A DNA stretch of 64,000 nucleotides, taken from Allolobophora icterica. Taxonomy: Eukaryota > Annelida > Clitellata > Crassiclitellata > Lumbricidae. The notes below the pieces were generated by a model. That model saw nothing but the letters and a program-made list of their open reading frames with translations. It was not told where the DNA came from and did not search any database. The stretch lies in NCBI GenBank assembly GCA_963556255.1, contig OY744606.1, positions 73,401,252 through 73,465,251 of the forward strand, given 5' to 3'. The position numbers and the translations under genes are program-made. Below are positions 12,024 through 24,400 of this stretch, piece by piece (positions within the stretch are counted from its first letter, which is position 1; every line of letters begins with the position of its first letter).

Positions 12024-12547
12024 ACAGTCGTACTTTGCTATACGGCAAAGGTACCATGTACAACAACGTTCCGCTACGTACAGAACTGAAAACAAAACAT
12101 TCAGCGTTTCACAGTAGTCATGAAACAAAACCTTGTCATTCTACAATAAGCAATGCTTCAAAATCTCATAATGATCTGTGATAACATTGAAGAAAATTTA
12201 TACATTGGCTTTTTAAATCCAGCTCCACTTAATGTCAGGCAGTGTTTAAAGCAGTTTCATTGTGGCTCAAGACGTCTGTCATCAATTCATCAACTGACAT
12301 TGTAAAGCACATTTAATGTTGTTTTTAAATGAAAATATCAACCTCTTCATCAGTAGTCAATCACGGCAATTAACACTTTAACAACGAGCTTCATTGCTTT
12401 CCCAGTAGCTTCTAGTACTCTCTCGTCGTTGACGTGTTCATTTTCTGAAAACGTCATTTCACTTTTACAGTAACACTCATATTAACATCACAATAATGAT
12501 GTAAAGAAACATTTTCAGCCTGCCACCCTAGCTGATAATAAATTATA

Positions 12548-13832
12548 GGTGCCGTCCATTTAGTACCTACCACGTACGCAGAAATCTGGAAAAATTGCCC
12601 CCTCCCCTTCCTGTACGCGCGTGTACTTTGTACATCCCTCCACCTGCGTAAGTACACTTGACCTACTCCCTCCCCGAATCCTATAGAATGGTCTATATTT
12701 AATCCACACAGAAACAATAAAGGATTAATAATAGAAACGTGCTTAATAAAGAAGATAGTCCACCGCCGTTCTCCAGCCACATCAAAGGAATATTAAGGTG
12801 AACTGTGGCTCATTTAAGCAGTCTTGTTGTCAAGACCTCAAACCTCAAGACCAAGACCTTGAACCTCAAGACCAAGGCCAAGACCAAGACCTTGAACCTC
12901 AAGACCAAGACCAAGACCAAGACCTTGAACCTCAAGACCAAGACCGAGACCAAGACCCAACAAATCACAGTCATATCCAGACTTCTAATCCTTACTAAAA
13001 ATTGTCCAGTCGGACTACTCGTTATTTTAATAAAAACGTGAGTCTTTTATTTTATTCAAGCAAAACAACTTTAAATGCAGACTGCAGAGAATTCCGAATT
13101 CGTATTTACAAAAGTCCTTCATGCGAAATGTTATTCCAAATGCCTGTTCAATTTTATAAAAACCAATTTGCTCAGAATTTTCTGACCAAGACGTGACTTG
13201 TGGGGCCTCATAAAAATTCTGCCATATGAAAAAATACGGTCTACAACTGCTGAAATCGCTAGCACACAAAGCAGCTTTTCAAGAACCGGATGTAAATGTA
13301 GAAATCGTGAGTCTGTTTTGAAAACAATCCATGGTAAATAAACAGAAGTCAAAATAATTGTCCAAAACAACAGTGAAGCCTCATTCACACCGTGTAAATA
13401 CTAAAGCAATAACTGTACGAGTAATTTTTGGATAAATTTTTAAAATTCTTGCCGTTTGTTAAAATTAATGACTGTTAATATTGACAAAAGTCTTGGTCTT
13501 GGTCTTGCAAAACCAAGACCAAGACTTTGAACCTCAAGACCAAGACCAAGACCAAGACCAAGACCTTGAACCTCAAGACCAAGACCAAGACTTTTGGTCT
13601 CAAGATCAAGACCAAGACTTTTAAAAACGAACTCGAGTGCACTCGAGACCAAGACCTTGGTCTCAAGGACAACAAGACTGCATTTAAGGCCAACCAATTT
13701 GAAGGCCAGTAATTATAGACAAATTATGCCCCCCCCGTTTCCTATGTGTACTTCCATTGTCATTAGACCCCATACGCAAGCATACACAGTTGAGTTAACC
13801 CCTCCGCCTACATACTAAATGGATGGCCCCTT
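12548..13832. mobile_element. Older MITE split by the hAT insertion
   Basis: GGTGCCGTCCATTTAGTA at the left is mirrored by TACTAAATGGATGGCCCC at the right. These ends resemble those described for ISL2EU/IS4EU-type MITEs. The hAT element at 12819-13680 sits inside, so the original element was about 420 bp. No clear target duplication was found. Confidence 0.6.
12819..13680 (-). mobile_element. Non-autonomous hAT element, copy 1, perfect 8-bp TSD
   Basis: The termini CAGTCTTGTTGTC and their inverse are flanked by CATTTAAG at 12811-12818 and 13681-13688. Both ends are packed with a subterminal repeat (GACCAAGACCTTGAACCTCA). Between them on the minus strand lies a decayed hAT dimerisation-domain segment (about 13130-13300, LLCVLAISAVVDRIFSYG, then [17 protein letters not shown]). 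Confidence 0.92.
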
Positions 13833-13839
13833 ATGTCTC

Positions 13840-16800
13840 CTTTTACATCTGTTAGACAGCACCTTTGAGAAGTATGCCGGGTGAAGCAAATATGTGGAAT
13901 TATATCAAACTTGGATCTGATCTTGCAGCCTCCTACATCATGAGGCATGATAGTTAAGGATCTCTTACAATATACAAATCAAAACTAAGCTAATCATAAT
14001 GCAAGACATTAACCCTAGTAAAACTGGGAAAGACCAGTTGACATCGGAGAGGTCAGTGAAACCAGGTCAGGCTACACTTGGTAACCACAGAGAAAACATT
14101 AATGGGTGGCCTCAATAGCAAACTTCTGCAACACGCTTAGCATTCACGAATAAGCTGGTGCCCTAGGCTTAGCTTTCGAGTAGTACTTTAGAAAGTGAAG
14201 AGTTTGTGATTGTGATAGCAACTATCTAGGCCAGTAAGACACTTCAACAAAGCTGGTAAACTCAGTTCGCAGTTTTTACTTTGGCTCCTAAATCATATGT
14301 ATGCTATTATACAAGCTTTATAGAAACAGGATGATTGATGGAGTTGTCATTCAACACCTGAGCTCTCAGTGATACTAGACCACAACCTTATTAATTTTAA
14401 GACCCAAGGAAATTAATTAAATGCTAAAATCATGAAGAATATGCTGTTAGAAAAGAAGATATATGTAGGCCTAATCCTTGATTATAATTAACCTGCACTG
14501 ACCAAAACCAAACCCACAAATAAGTACTGTAAGCAACGATAATGCTATGAAGCCCATCAAGAAGTTAACTGGTAGAAAAGAGGGCATCTGATATTTATTA
14601 CGTATCAACAGCCAGAGGCGGATTAAGGCAGGGCCCCACACATGCAAAAGAAAAAATATTCAACAGTTTATAATTATTATACAGTTTATAATTATTATTT
14701 GTTAAGTCTAAGAGTAAAAACGAGTGAAAAACTAGGAAAAAATTATTTTAAACTACTCTTTTTAATAATTATACACAAATACACAACTGTTACACATTGG
14801 AGTTTCCATTATCAGGCAGATTCATCTCAAAATCAGCCAGAAATGCTAGTAAGACCTTTTTTACTTGCTTATTTAAACACTTACTAAGAGACCAGAACTC
14901 AAGTGCCATGTGAAGCATTATAAAATGACTGTCATTTTATTGTGCACATTCTACAGTATACACTAGACTGGATAATTATAAGACCTACTGATACTGTACA
15001 AAAAGAAAGAAGGCACGAATTAATAACAGACGAATGTCGATTCGTTAAATCCTTTGTTGTGATTCTGTGGGGCTTGGCCCCGCAGTTTTAATGAACAGGG
15101 CCACCACATTTGTTAATCGGGCCCTGTCAACAGCTTTTGAAGGCACATTCCTGAGGGAATTGGCCAAGGCACAAACAAGACAACTGGACTCCAACAACAG
15201 CACTTTCAGGCTCAAGTGCAATGCAGCTATCAACCCAGCTAAATGACCAGTTCCATTTTAGACAGGAACGATAGTCCATCAAAATACTAGGCAACATAAG
15301 ACTAAGCTCAAGTGCAAGGCAGCAGTGATCAAAGCATAGAAAATATAGTGCATCAAAAGTATTTTGTATGATAAATGCCCTTTCAAATGGACCTGAACGT
15401 TTCGACGGTCTAGTGTCCCTTACATACAACCCTGTTCTCAGGCCGTATTGATAAACTTATGTGTCACCTCTTCAATTAAACCACACACAGGCAACAATAA
15501 GTATCTAAGGTACGACACAATCAAAGTGCATGCAGGTTTCGAAATGAAAGCGATGTGAAGACAGGCATTTAAAAGGCACTACATAAAGGCCATAACATGT
15601 CTAGAATTTTTTACTAGAAATACCGTAGGCCTTTACAGCTGCTTACCTAAAAATAAACTTGTAAGCCACTCCAGAATTCATGAAATTACTATTCTCTACA
15701 GTAGCTAGACCTTTTTGACAACGTGGGCCACAGAAAAAATTATTCTTGAAGCCGAGGGCTGTACACCCACACAGGTAAATTCAAAGGCAACGACTACTGA
15801 AAATTATATATAACTGTGGAGAACTGTACGTTTTAATGCATTGTGGGAACTGGGTTTTGTATTCACATTGTCAAATGATAAGCCAAGTTATACGAACAAA
15901 TAGCTATGCAAGTAATCCAATGACTTTGTCTTTTACTTCATTTTTTACACAAACTGCAGAACTTTAGCGAGCTCAGGCAGGCCATTTAAAATCACCAAGT
16001 GGGTCACAGGTTGGAGAGCAGAGAGCTAGACAATGAAAATGGTCATTAAAAATTTATTAATTGTTACAATGATCACTACAATAAACAACAGTGGTAGAAC
16101 AATGACAGAAAGTAAAACCATAGTTAAACAAATTTGTCATCAAAATTGGAAACAAAGTCCATATCAGCTGCTCATCTTTCATGGAATATCGGCCCTGACG
16201 GGAACAACACATTGCTCAACAACTTTAACAGAAAATATATCCACATAATTAGACCAACTAGAGAAGTATTTCACAACAGGAAAAATATTTCATTGTAAGT
16301 AAGCCAACTTATAGAAAGTATGGCAAAACAGAAAAAATATTTCTGCATCATTTGACAAACTTGTACAAAGTAAGGAAACTACAGGAAAAAATTTTTTCAC
16401 ATAAGTATGCTAACTTTACAACGTATGTCACAACAGAAAAAATATTCCTGCATAAGTATACCAACTTGGACAATGTATGTCACAGCAGAAAAGTATTTCC
16501 ACATAATTTAAGCATACCAACTTGGACAATGTATTTTACAGCAGAAAAGTATTTCCGCATAATTTTATCAACTTTTAAAAAGCATGTCACACCAGACTCG
16601 GCTAAAACAATAATTTGATTTCATCTATACAACCTAGCAAGTTATTAATTAGTGCAGAAGCTCAGAAGCCCAAAGATATAGAAAACATTAACAAACAGAA
16701 ATGGCAAAATATAAGAGAAACTTAACAGAATCATTTCTGACTTTCTTAAACTGAAACAAAACAATCTAAACTAGAAAGTATTCTCACAGATCAAATCTCT

Positions 16801-18315
16801 TTGTGATATTTTTGGAGAACTACCAATATCACAACATAACAATTTCTGTAAAAACCGTAACAAATTTCCAAAATCTGACCTGGTATTCAACAAATGCAGC
16901 TAAAAAAGTTCAGGCAACTCATGATACGTGCAAACCAAACACGGATTAATTTCAGAAATAATATCCAGCAGATTCTTCTTCAAGCAATCTTCTGCGACCG
17001 TCCAATGGATTGAGATTAGAATATTGGTTAAAAACTCAACGAACAATTGAAAATGATTTCAATACCTGATAGCTGCATCATGTTTTTTTGGCAAATTATG
17101 GACCTGCATGTCCTAAATGCAGGAAGCTTTGCCAAATGAACTATTATTGTATTTTGACAAAGCCGTTTAATAAATTTCTGGCTTGAAACACCAAGAAATG
17201 TGAAATCCTAATTTTGCAAGTTTACACTTAAACCTGAAAACAGAAGATGTCTGTTCATCAGGGAGCCAAAATCTGGTCAATAATGTAACAACTTCTGCAG
17301 AAAATATCTACATCACAGCTACAAGGAATACGATAAACTACAATACAAGTCTTTGATTTAATTTGTTTACAACAAGTCATTTGTACCCAATGTCAAATCG
17401 CACAGAAGACAGCAACAACCAAGAGAAGCAGTGAAATACAGGAAAGAAATAGCTGAAGAATTTCTCAAATCATCAAACTGGAGGAAAATAATGAAACCAG
17501 AAGAGCCTAAATAAGATACAATCACATCTGAACAGACTGAATTTCCCTACAAAGTTAATTAATTAAGTATCAATATACACTTATTACTGCAATCTAGCTC
17601 ACAGAAACCTTACCAAAGTTATTCCAGCATTAGGTGATTGTGAAAAGCAGCTTTTGGTTAAAAAGAAGTGAGAAACTCTATAGTCTGTACCAAACCTAAT
17701 ATAACAGCATTATGATTTCTGAAAAAACACACAATTTTCTGAAAATTTACCAGATATTTACCATAAACTAAATTTGCAGACTGTAAAGAAATTCTTAACT
17801 CACATGCGCTGTAGAAAAACAAAACTTACAAAACAAACTGAATTCTTCTCATATTAATCTTTAACTGTGGTTTTTCATTTAACTGGAATAGTGAATGCGT
17901 TCTCAGAGAATGACAACAGACAGACTCAGCGTTTGGTAGCCACATTTCCACCTCTTGGACAAGCTACAAAACTGCTTGTTCCAGAGCTCTGGTACATGGG
18001 CTAATTAAAAAAAGTGGACGGATTCAAAGCATTGCCAAGAGATCAACTGGACACAAAACTTCGTACTCAAAGTATTGGCGAGCAATCAACCGAATGCAAA
18101 GCACGGTGCTGAAGACATACAAACATCGCTTCAGCAGCTCAATTTTCTCAACAACTCAAAATTTCTTACGTTCAATCTCCTTAATGAAATGGTAGTTCTG
18201 GCATTTCTACGTCACGCATGTTCTTCGTAACGTTTCTTAAGATAATTACATTCACTCATCTACAACGCAAATTTTGGATATGAAAGCTTATTGAAAAAAG
18301 CCATTGCTTTCTCGG
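13840..18315. other. SCAMP 3' flank and candidate 3' UTR
   Basis: Nothing protein-coding seen. It holds a LINE-tail copy (14150-14215), a TE-like segment starting CAGAGGCGGATTAAGG near 14610, and the tandem repeat at 16265-16605. A minus-strand AATAAA lies near 16048-16056 and could end a roughly 2.2-kb 3' UTR. This is a guess. Confidence 0.35.
16265..16605 (+). repeat. Imperfect 50-56-bp tandem repeat downstream of SCAMP
   Basis: Six diverged units of the type CAGAAAAAATATTTCTGCAT, AAGTATACCAACTTG, GACAATGTATGTCACA. It lies about 1.7 kb past the SCAMP stop and may be in its 3' UTR or flank. Confidence 0.75.
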
Positions 18316-18480
18316 CTAATGACGGACGTCGGTGAATGTCTGTTCGGCTGCACTTCGGGCAGCCTCCGTAGCAACGCCGGTAGCTGTCTGCTGAACTGTT
18401 TTGTTTCGCATGACACCCTGTGCAAACTCCTGCTGGGCTTTGCTGAAACTAGCGCCACTCGAGCGATAAATTCGGTGAAC
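18316..18480 (-). CDS. SCAMP: SCAMP coding exon 8 and stop
   Basis: Residues 291-344, then TAG at 18318-18316. It reads [19 protein letters not shown], the conserved C-terminal cytosolic tail. An overlapping frame is also open here but does not match the family. Confidence 0.94.
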   Translation of the reverse strand, partial: VHRIYRSSGASFSKAQQEFAQGVMRNKTVQQTATGVATEAARSAAEQTFTDVRH

Positions 18481-21400
18481 CTACACATAACAAATAAATG
18501 TACATCTCTCCAGTAACAAAGAACTAATACCCTACATTGCCTTTATATTACGGGAAGGTAGTTTAAGAGGTAAATATTTTTACAATGACTTCGTCTGCTG
18601 TTGGTTTTACAATTACTGGCATTCAGTTTAAGTGAAGAAGGACTAACTCTGTTTATACATTACCACAATGTAGTTTATGTGATAAAGAACTGTTTTTATA
18701 CGGAGCTCAAGTGATGGAAGTCTTATCAAGTATTCCCTCTAGGTAAAAAGTCAGTGCGTAAGTTTCTGAATGTTCTGTTTGAACAGATTTTACTGTTTTT
18801 AGGAGGGAAGAGCCACAGAACAGCTGCAACACCAAGCAGGAAAACTGAGAGGGAACAGTGGACCTAGCTATGCAACTTCAACAGTAAAGAGTCATCAGGC
18901 CGCAACAACCTGCCTATCACACTGTCAGAAATGCGGCAACGAATTATTACTTGCGACAAAGTCAATAGTAACTTGGAATGTTGAAGCCTTTAAGTGGCCG
19001 ACTTACTGTTGCATGTGCACACCCTGAACTGAGATTTCAATGGCTTGTGCCTTAATTCTTACCCTAAGCAGGAGGATCATGGCAATGGCAGCGCAGGCGG
19101 CAAACAGCGAACCAATGATGATCATTATGATGCCCACTGCAAGATTTTTGTTGGTAGAATCAATACCATTTATAAAACCACTGAAAATAATCAAAACACT
19201 TATACAGTTGCACAGTTCACATTCATAAGTTATATTTAAGTTATTTCAGAGAAAGTCCAAAAGACAGTAAATTAAGGAACAAACTCCTATTGTACAAATT
19301 TTCAAAGTATCTCTCAGAGTGCTATGCCTGCAAGTCTAAGTGATGTTAAACTTGGTTGTAGGACCACTGCATGACTGCTAGTTGATACCACTCTAAAGAC
19401 CACATGATTTCAGAGTCATAAATGACATGTGTAGGTCTGGGCCTTCTTTGGCTCAATGCTGTGCAAATTACAGTAACAAGACTGTTCATTACAGGTCAAC
19501 CAACTCAAATGGCGCTCGGGCTTCAATGATATGCCACCAATATCATCCAGAAATGCTCGAAATCCTAAACAAACTTAACACATAACTCTGAAACAGAGAC
19601 TTGGACACAGAATATGAAAGAATTATTGAGCAAATTTTGAATATGGCAAACTAATCCATCCATGAAAAAGAAGCATAAACAAAAACTATCTTGGCTGCTA
19701 GACATACCTACCAATATCGAATCTCCAGTTGCTGGACCTAATATGCATAATCTTTATAATCTAATCTAACTTCTACAAAGCCATTAATATAACGAACAAA
19801 GCATCAGAGGTTAAATGATTGTCCAGTCAAGTCAAAATCCAACAGGTCACAGAAACCAAAATCAAGTGCATCAATCAATTATCTTGGTACATAGCAGTCC
19901 ATTCCTTAGCTCTCTATGGGTTCATCCTCCAATAACATTGGGAACCCATTCTGATGGCTCTTCCTGGTTAAAAGCTTGTCCCTTTCACTTGCACTGCTAT
20001 CATCACATCCGACTACGTATCGCACTATTTGTAGCAGAGAAGCGGTTCATTAAACTATCCCCAGGCATCAGCAGTGGCCATGTGAAGTGTTGGCAACGGT
20101 AAAGTGTTGACGATCTTGTTTTCTTGACCTCTGCATATAATGGCGGGTGGCAAGTCCTCTCCCTCATCACCTAGTCATCCCACCAACGGTGTACTGTCAG
20201 TGTACTTGTGTTGTAGTCGAGTTTGCTGATGGAACTGAAACTGTGACATATCTTTCTTTCCATTCAGGGATTTTAACCTCTTTCCATTCAGGGATTTTAA
20301 CCTCTGACCTCTGCCCACCTGTGTAAAGAAGCTTAGGCTTCTCTATCTGAGCTGCAAATCATTGCATACCGACGGAGGATTGCAAACCTAGCAGTCAATC
20401 AGATATTCAATCAAACTGGAATATTGACTGACCATGTTCCAGATCCATTAATGCCAATGGCCTGGATAACGTTGGCACAGAACTGGATGAAGAAGACGAA
20501 GAAGTAGAAGAAGAAGTTGAAAGAGCTGTCCGACCTGAAATGTAGAAACAGCAAAACATGAATAAAATAATCCCAAAAATGCATCCCATAATTTATAAAT
20601 TGTCAGAAATTCAACACAAATCTAAAACATAAATATTTATATATCGCATATATAAATATGCGAGACATAAATGAAACCCTGAAATGCATATTACTTTGAG
20701 TGATCTTCAAGAATCAGTTAATAAAGATTTTCAACTTTGTTACCCCCATAAGTCTGATACCAAAACTTAAATGCCTCTCAACTGAAATAACACGCTAAAA
20801 TATCCATCAACCAGACAGCCTAAATTTTGTAACTTATGCAAATCATCGTAAGTCATCTTCACCAAAGATTTCTAAGTTTGAAAAAGCACACAAACAAACC
20901 TGAAAGCCTTATAGACTGGACGGTACCAGCAAACAAAGGCACAGGGAGTGAAGAGGATAAAATATAGAATCGAAAGGCCAAAGGTTGCTCCGGCCCCGCC
21001 GGTCGAGTTGGTAACCAGGCTACCTAAGGCCCCACCAACGTTCACTAGCAGCAAGATGCAGTAAGCTGAAATACACATTTACTAAACTCAATTAATAAAC
21101 TAAATTTACTATCATGGTTTTCATTTAAATCATAGCTATCATCATTGTTCTCATTACTGTCATTGTCATCATTACTGTAGTCATCATGATTATCATTGAC
21201 GTCATCTCATCATTGTCATCATCATCGTTTTTTAATACACAATCATCTTACTTCAGTTCTCGTTCTATTACTGAAGAAGATTTTGTACTGTATTGTCCAA
21301 ATTTATACTACATTCCAAATTTCTCTGTAAAAATTAAAGTGTTATGTTTAGTGAAAACTTTTCTATAGAAACCCACTCCCAACTTACACATCCAGAGGTA

Positions 21401-24400
21401 AAAATGTGCTTTCACGATCTTCTGAAACTCCGTTGAAATATCCAGATTAAAGTCCTGATAGAAGCAGGGTTTGATCGGAAACCACTTTGGCAGAGGTGGA
21501 AAATTGTTGGTCCTTGCTGTAAACATGTAGAAATAACACAAAAATCAGCCAAAAATTCCCTTTTGTTCACACACTGATTGAAAAAATGTCATTGAGCAAC
21601 ATCATAATAACACTACATAAAATGTGTTATCCTTAGCGCTCAGAATCTGCAAAAATAGTTTAATAGAACACCAGAGTGGCCTAGAAGAGATGTACCTCAT
21701 GAAGATGACAAATTACTAGCGTTTTATGAGATGAGCTTTAACATAACACCATCTATGAATCTCTCAAAAACAACAATACAGAAGATGATTCATGATACAT
21801 ATACTGTGTAATGTGATGGAAACTGTTCTATAGCCTTCTCCTGCGTAGCATCAGCTTGGAGGTACTCCGAGCTCGACAGTTCCTTCTTCATTCCTTAAAG
21901 ACCTTACCTTGACTGCTTGATTGGTTGGTTACAGCACAGTATCATTTGTCTTCAAGCAGTCATCAACGACATTGCTCGTCTGATCAAGTGATTAAAAACG
22001 TTCCACCACATTTCAACCGCAGTATGAGATCAGCTTCTTATCTTATCTTATATAATTATTTATAAAGCGCCTCTCACAGCATAGACTATTCTGTGGCTCA
22101 GAAGAGGCGAGCGCGTCAATTCAGACTTTGCATCCTGGCATATAAATGTCTGAACAACTGTGCACCACTCTACCTCACAGACATCATCAAAGTCCGCTGA
22201 TGTATTCGTGCTAGTAACTAAAACAGGCGATCAGACCTTTTGGGTTGCTGGCCCGCGTGCCTGGAACAGTCTTCCTGCGCATATTCTGGAAGCCATATAC
22301 CTTTACATTTTTAACAAACAGTTACAAATGTACTTGCTATGTAACTCTGAACATTTGCTGTAACTCTGATCATTTGCGTAAACACTAGACAATGTGTGTA
22401 CAGCGTCCTAAAAGTAGCCTGCTGTTCACGATGCTATGCAAATTCTCATAATTACATAATTACTTACATAATAACATCTTCATTGAAAAAAATTTACAAA
22501 ACCTTACTTGACGCCTGAATATTCTGATTCATTTCTTTCTCTCTGCGATCAATCTCGGCCGCCTTTCTGTCCAGCTCTTCCTGTCGCCTCTGCAGATCGT
22601 CTGTAACACTCTGTGTGACAGCTGACGATGACGCTACTGGTGCTGGGATAGAGGAGGAAACAGTATACGGAGGAGGTTGCTCTGTGGATGTTGACGGCTG
22701 CATGATGGCTGGCTGTTTAACATAACCATGATGCATTTGCACTTAGCAAAGATACACCTTTTTAAAAACGCTACCAAAAGTGATCAGTTTGTTAACTTTA
22801 AATTTTTTTCAAACATAGACTCCATTCGAAGAGTAATTTCACATAAAAATGTTTAAATTACAACATAATTAATTAAAAGCTTTCATTTTAAACACCATCT
22901 ACATAAAGCAGTGCTTTGATGTCTTTGGCCCAGTTATCACATCCTCTGTCAACCTCTCTCTGGCTGAAGGCTCCTTTCCTGCCAGCTTCGCGCATACTTT
23001 AGTTACCCTTTTCTTAAATAGCCGTCTCTTGTTCCCGAGGATCTATCAAACTACCACCCCATATCTACTCTCAGTTTCATCTCCAAAATCCTGGAATGGT
23101 AGTTGCAAACCTTCACCATATACTGTATCTCCCTTGCAATCTGCCCATCATAAATGCCATTCCACTGAACGTGCACATCTTAAAGTTAACAATCACATAA
23201 TCCACTCCATGCGTATTGAGAAAGAAATTCTTTCATTTAACTTCATTTTTCTGTCGCTTTTATACCATCGATAATTATATACTCCTTCAATGCCTTAAAT
23301 GAATTCATGAATGAATACTCATTTATTCAACATTAAGCCAACTTAATGCAACCTGAACAAGCTACAGGGGTTTTGACTCACGGGCGGCTAGTTAAACTCA
23401 GGTTAGGCCTCTCTGGTCCAAGCTCTCAGCCAATCTGCATTTTACATGCACCTTCATACTCAATCAGTACATATACCGTATATACTCGCGTACAAGTCGA
23501 CGTCGCGTATAAGTCGACCCCAAAAAATTTGACCTTGGATAGGGGAAAAGTCTAAGACCCGCGTATAAGTCGATTCGTATTTTTACGTTAACCCGGTAAA
23601 TCTGGGCATCATACAGCCCTTTCCAACATCAACTAAACCCACAAGTTAAACCCTAAGATGAAACACGTGCACAGCGAACACGTGCGTTGACCAAAATAGA
23701 ATGTTGCCCAACAAATTATCCTCCAATAATTACACATTTTCTTATCAAAATACCCTTTATATTACGAGTCAGCTATTTTTAAAAGTTAATTTTCGCCTTT
23801 TGCTGACGTTTTTCAAATTATTGCGGACTTATAGTTTCCGTTTTGTGGAAGTTACGTTAATCAAGACAAGAAACCTGAAAATGGATAAGGCAAACTATTA
23901 TAGCGCTATCCCAAGTTTTAACACTCTAAACTGCCTAAATTAACCTGCCTTAACAACCTAAATTGCGGTTTCGAACTTTAAAACGTCTCCTGTAAATTTC
24001 ATGTCATCCCGTAAATATCAGTTTCGCCGTCAACGTCATCGATCTCCGCGTCCCTGCTTAAATGATGTCGTTTTTGCAAACCGTCCATGGTGGTAATAAC
24101 AAAGATCTTAGAGTCGTAGATCTTTGGTAATAATATAATTGTACAATGCCGCATCTTAAAAATAATTGCTGTACCATATCTCTTGGCAAATCAATCCTTT
24201 ATTCAAACTTTGAACAATAACATCTCTTATAAACCTCATTTTGGGCCGTCATTCACTTCTTCTTTATGTTCTCTGCCCATTGGCAGGTTCGTATGACCAA
24301 TGACGCCATCGTTCTCTGTCTTGTGCTCTTCTCTTCAGTCCACTGTATCCTTCTTCTTTTGTCATCATCCAGTCTAGCAGCATTGCCCTCGGTCTTCCTC

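Noticed and set aside
12454..12780. Minus-strand 108-codon open frame
   Set aside because: It overlaps the end of the split MITE and shows no domain or splice support.
14600..15130. Possible transposon between CAGAGGCGGATTAAGG and ATCGGGCCCTG
   Set aside because: The two ends match over only a few bases and no target duplication is seen; not enough to define an element.
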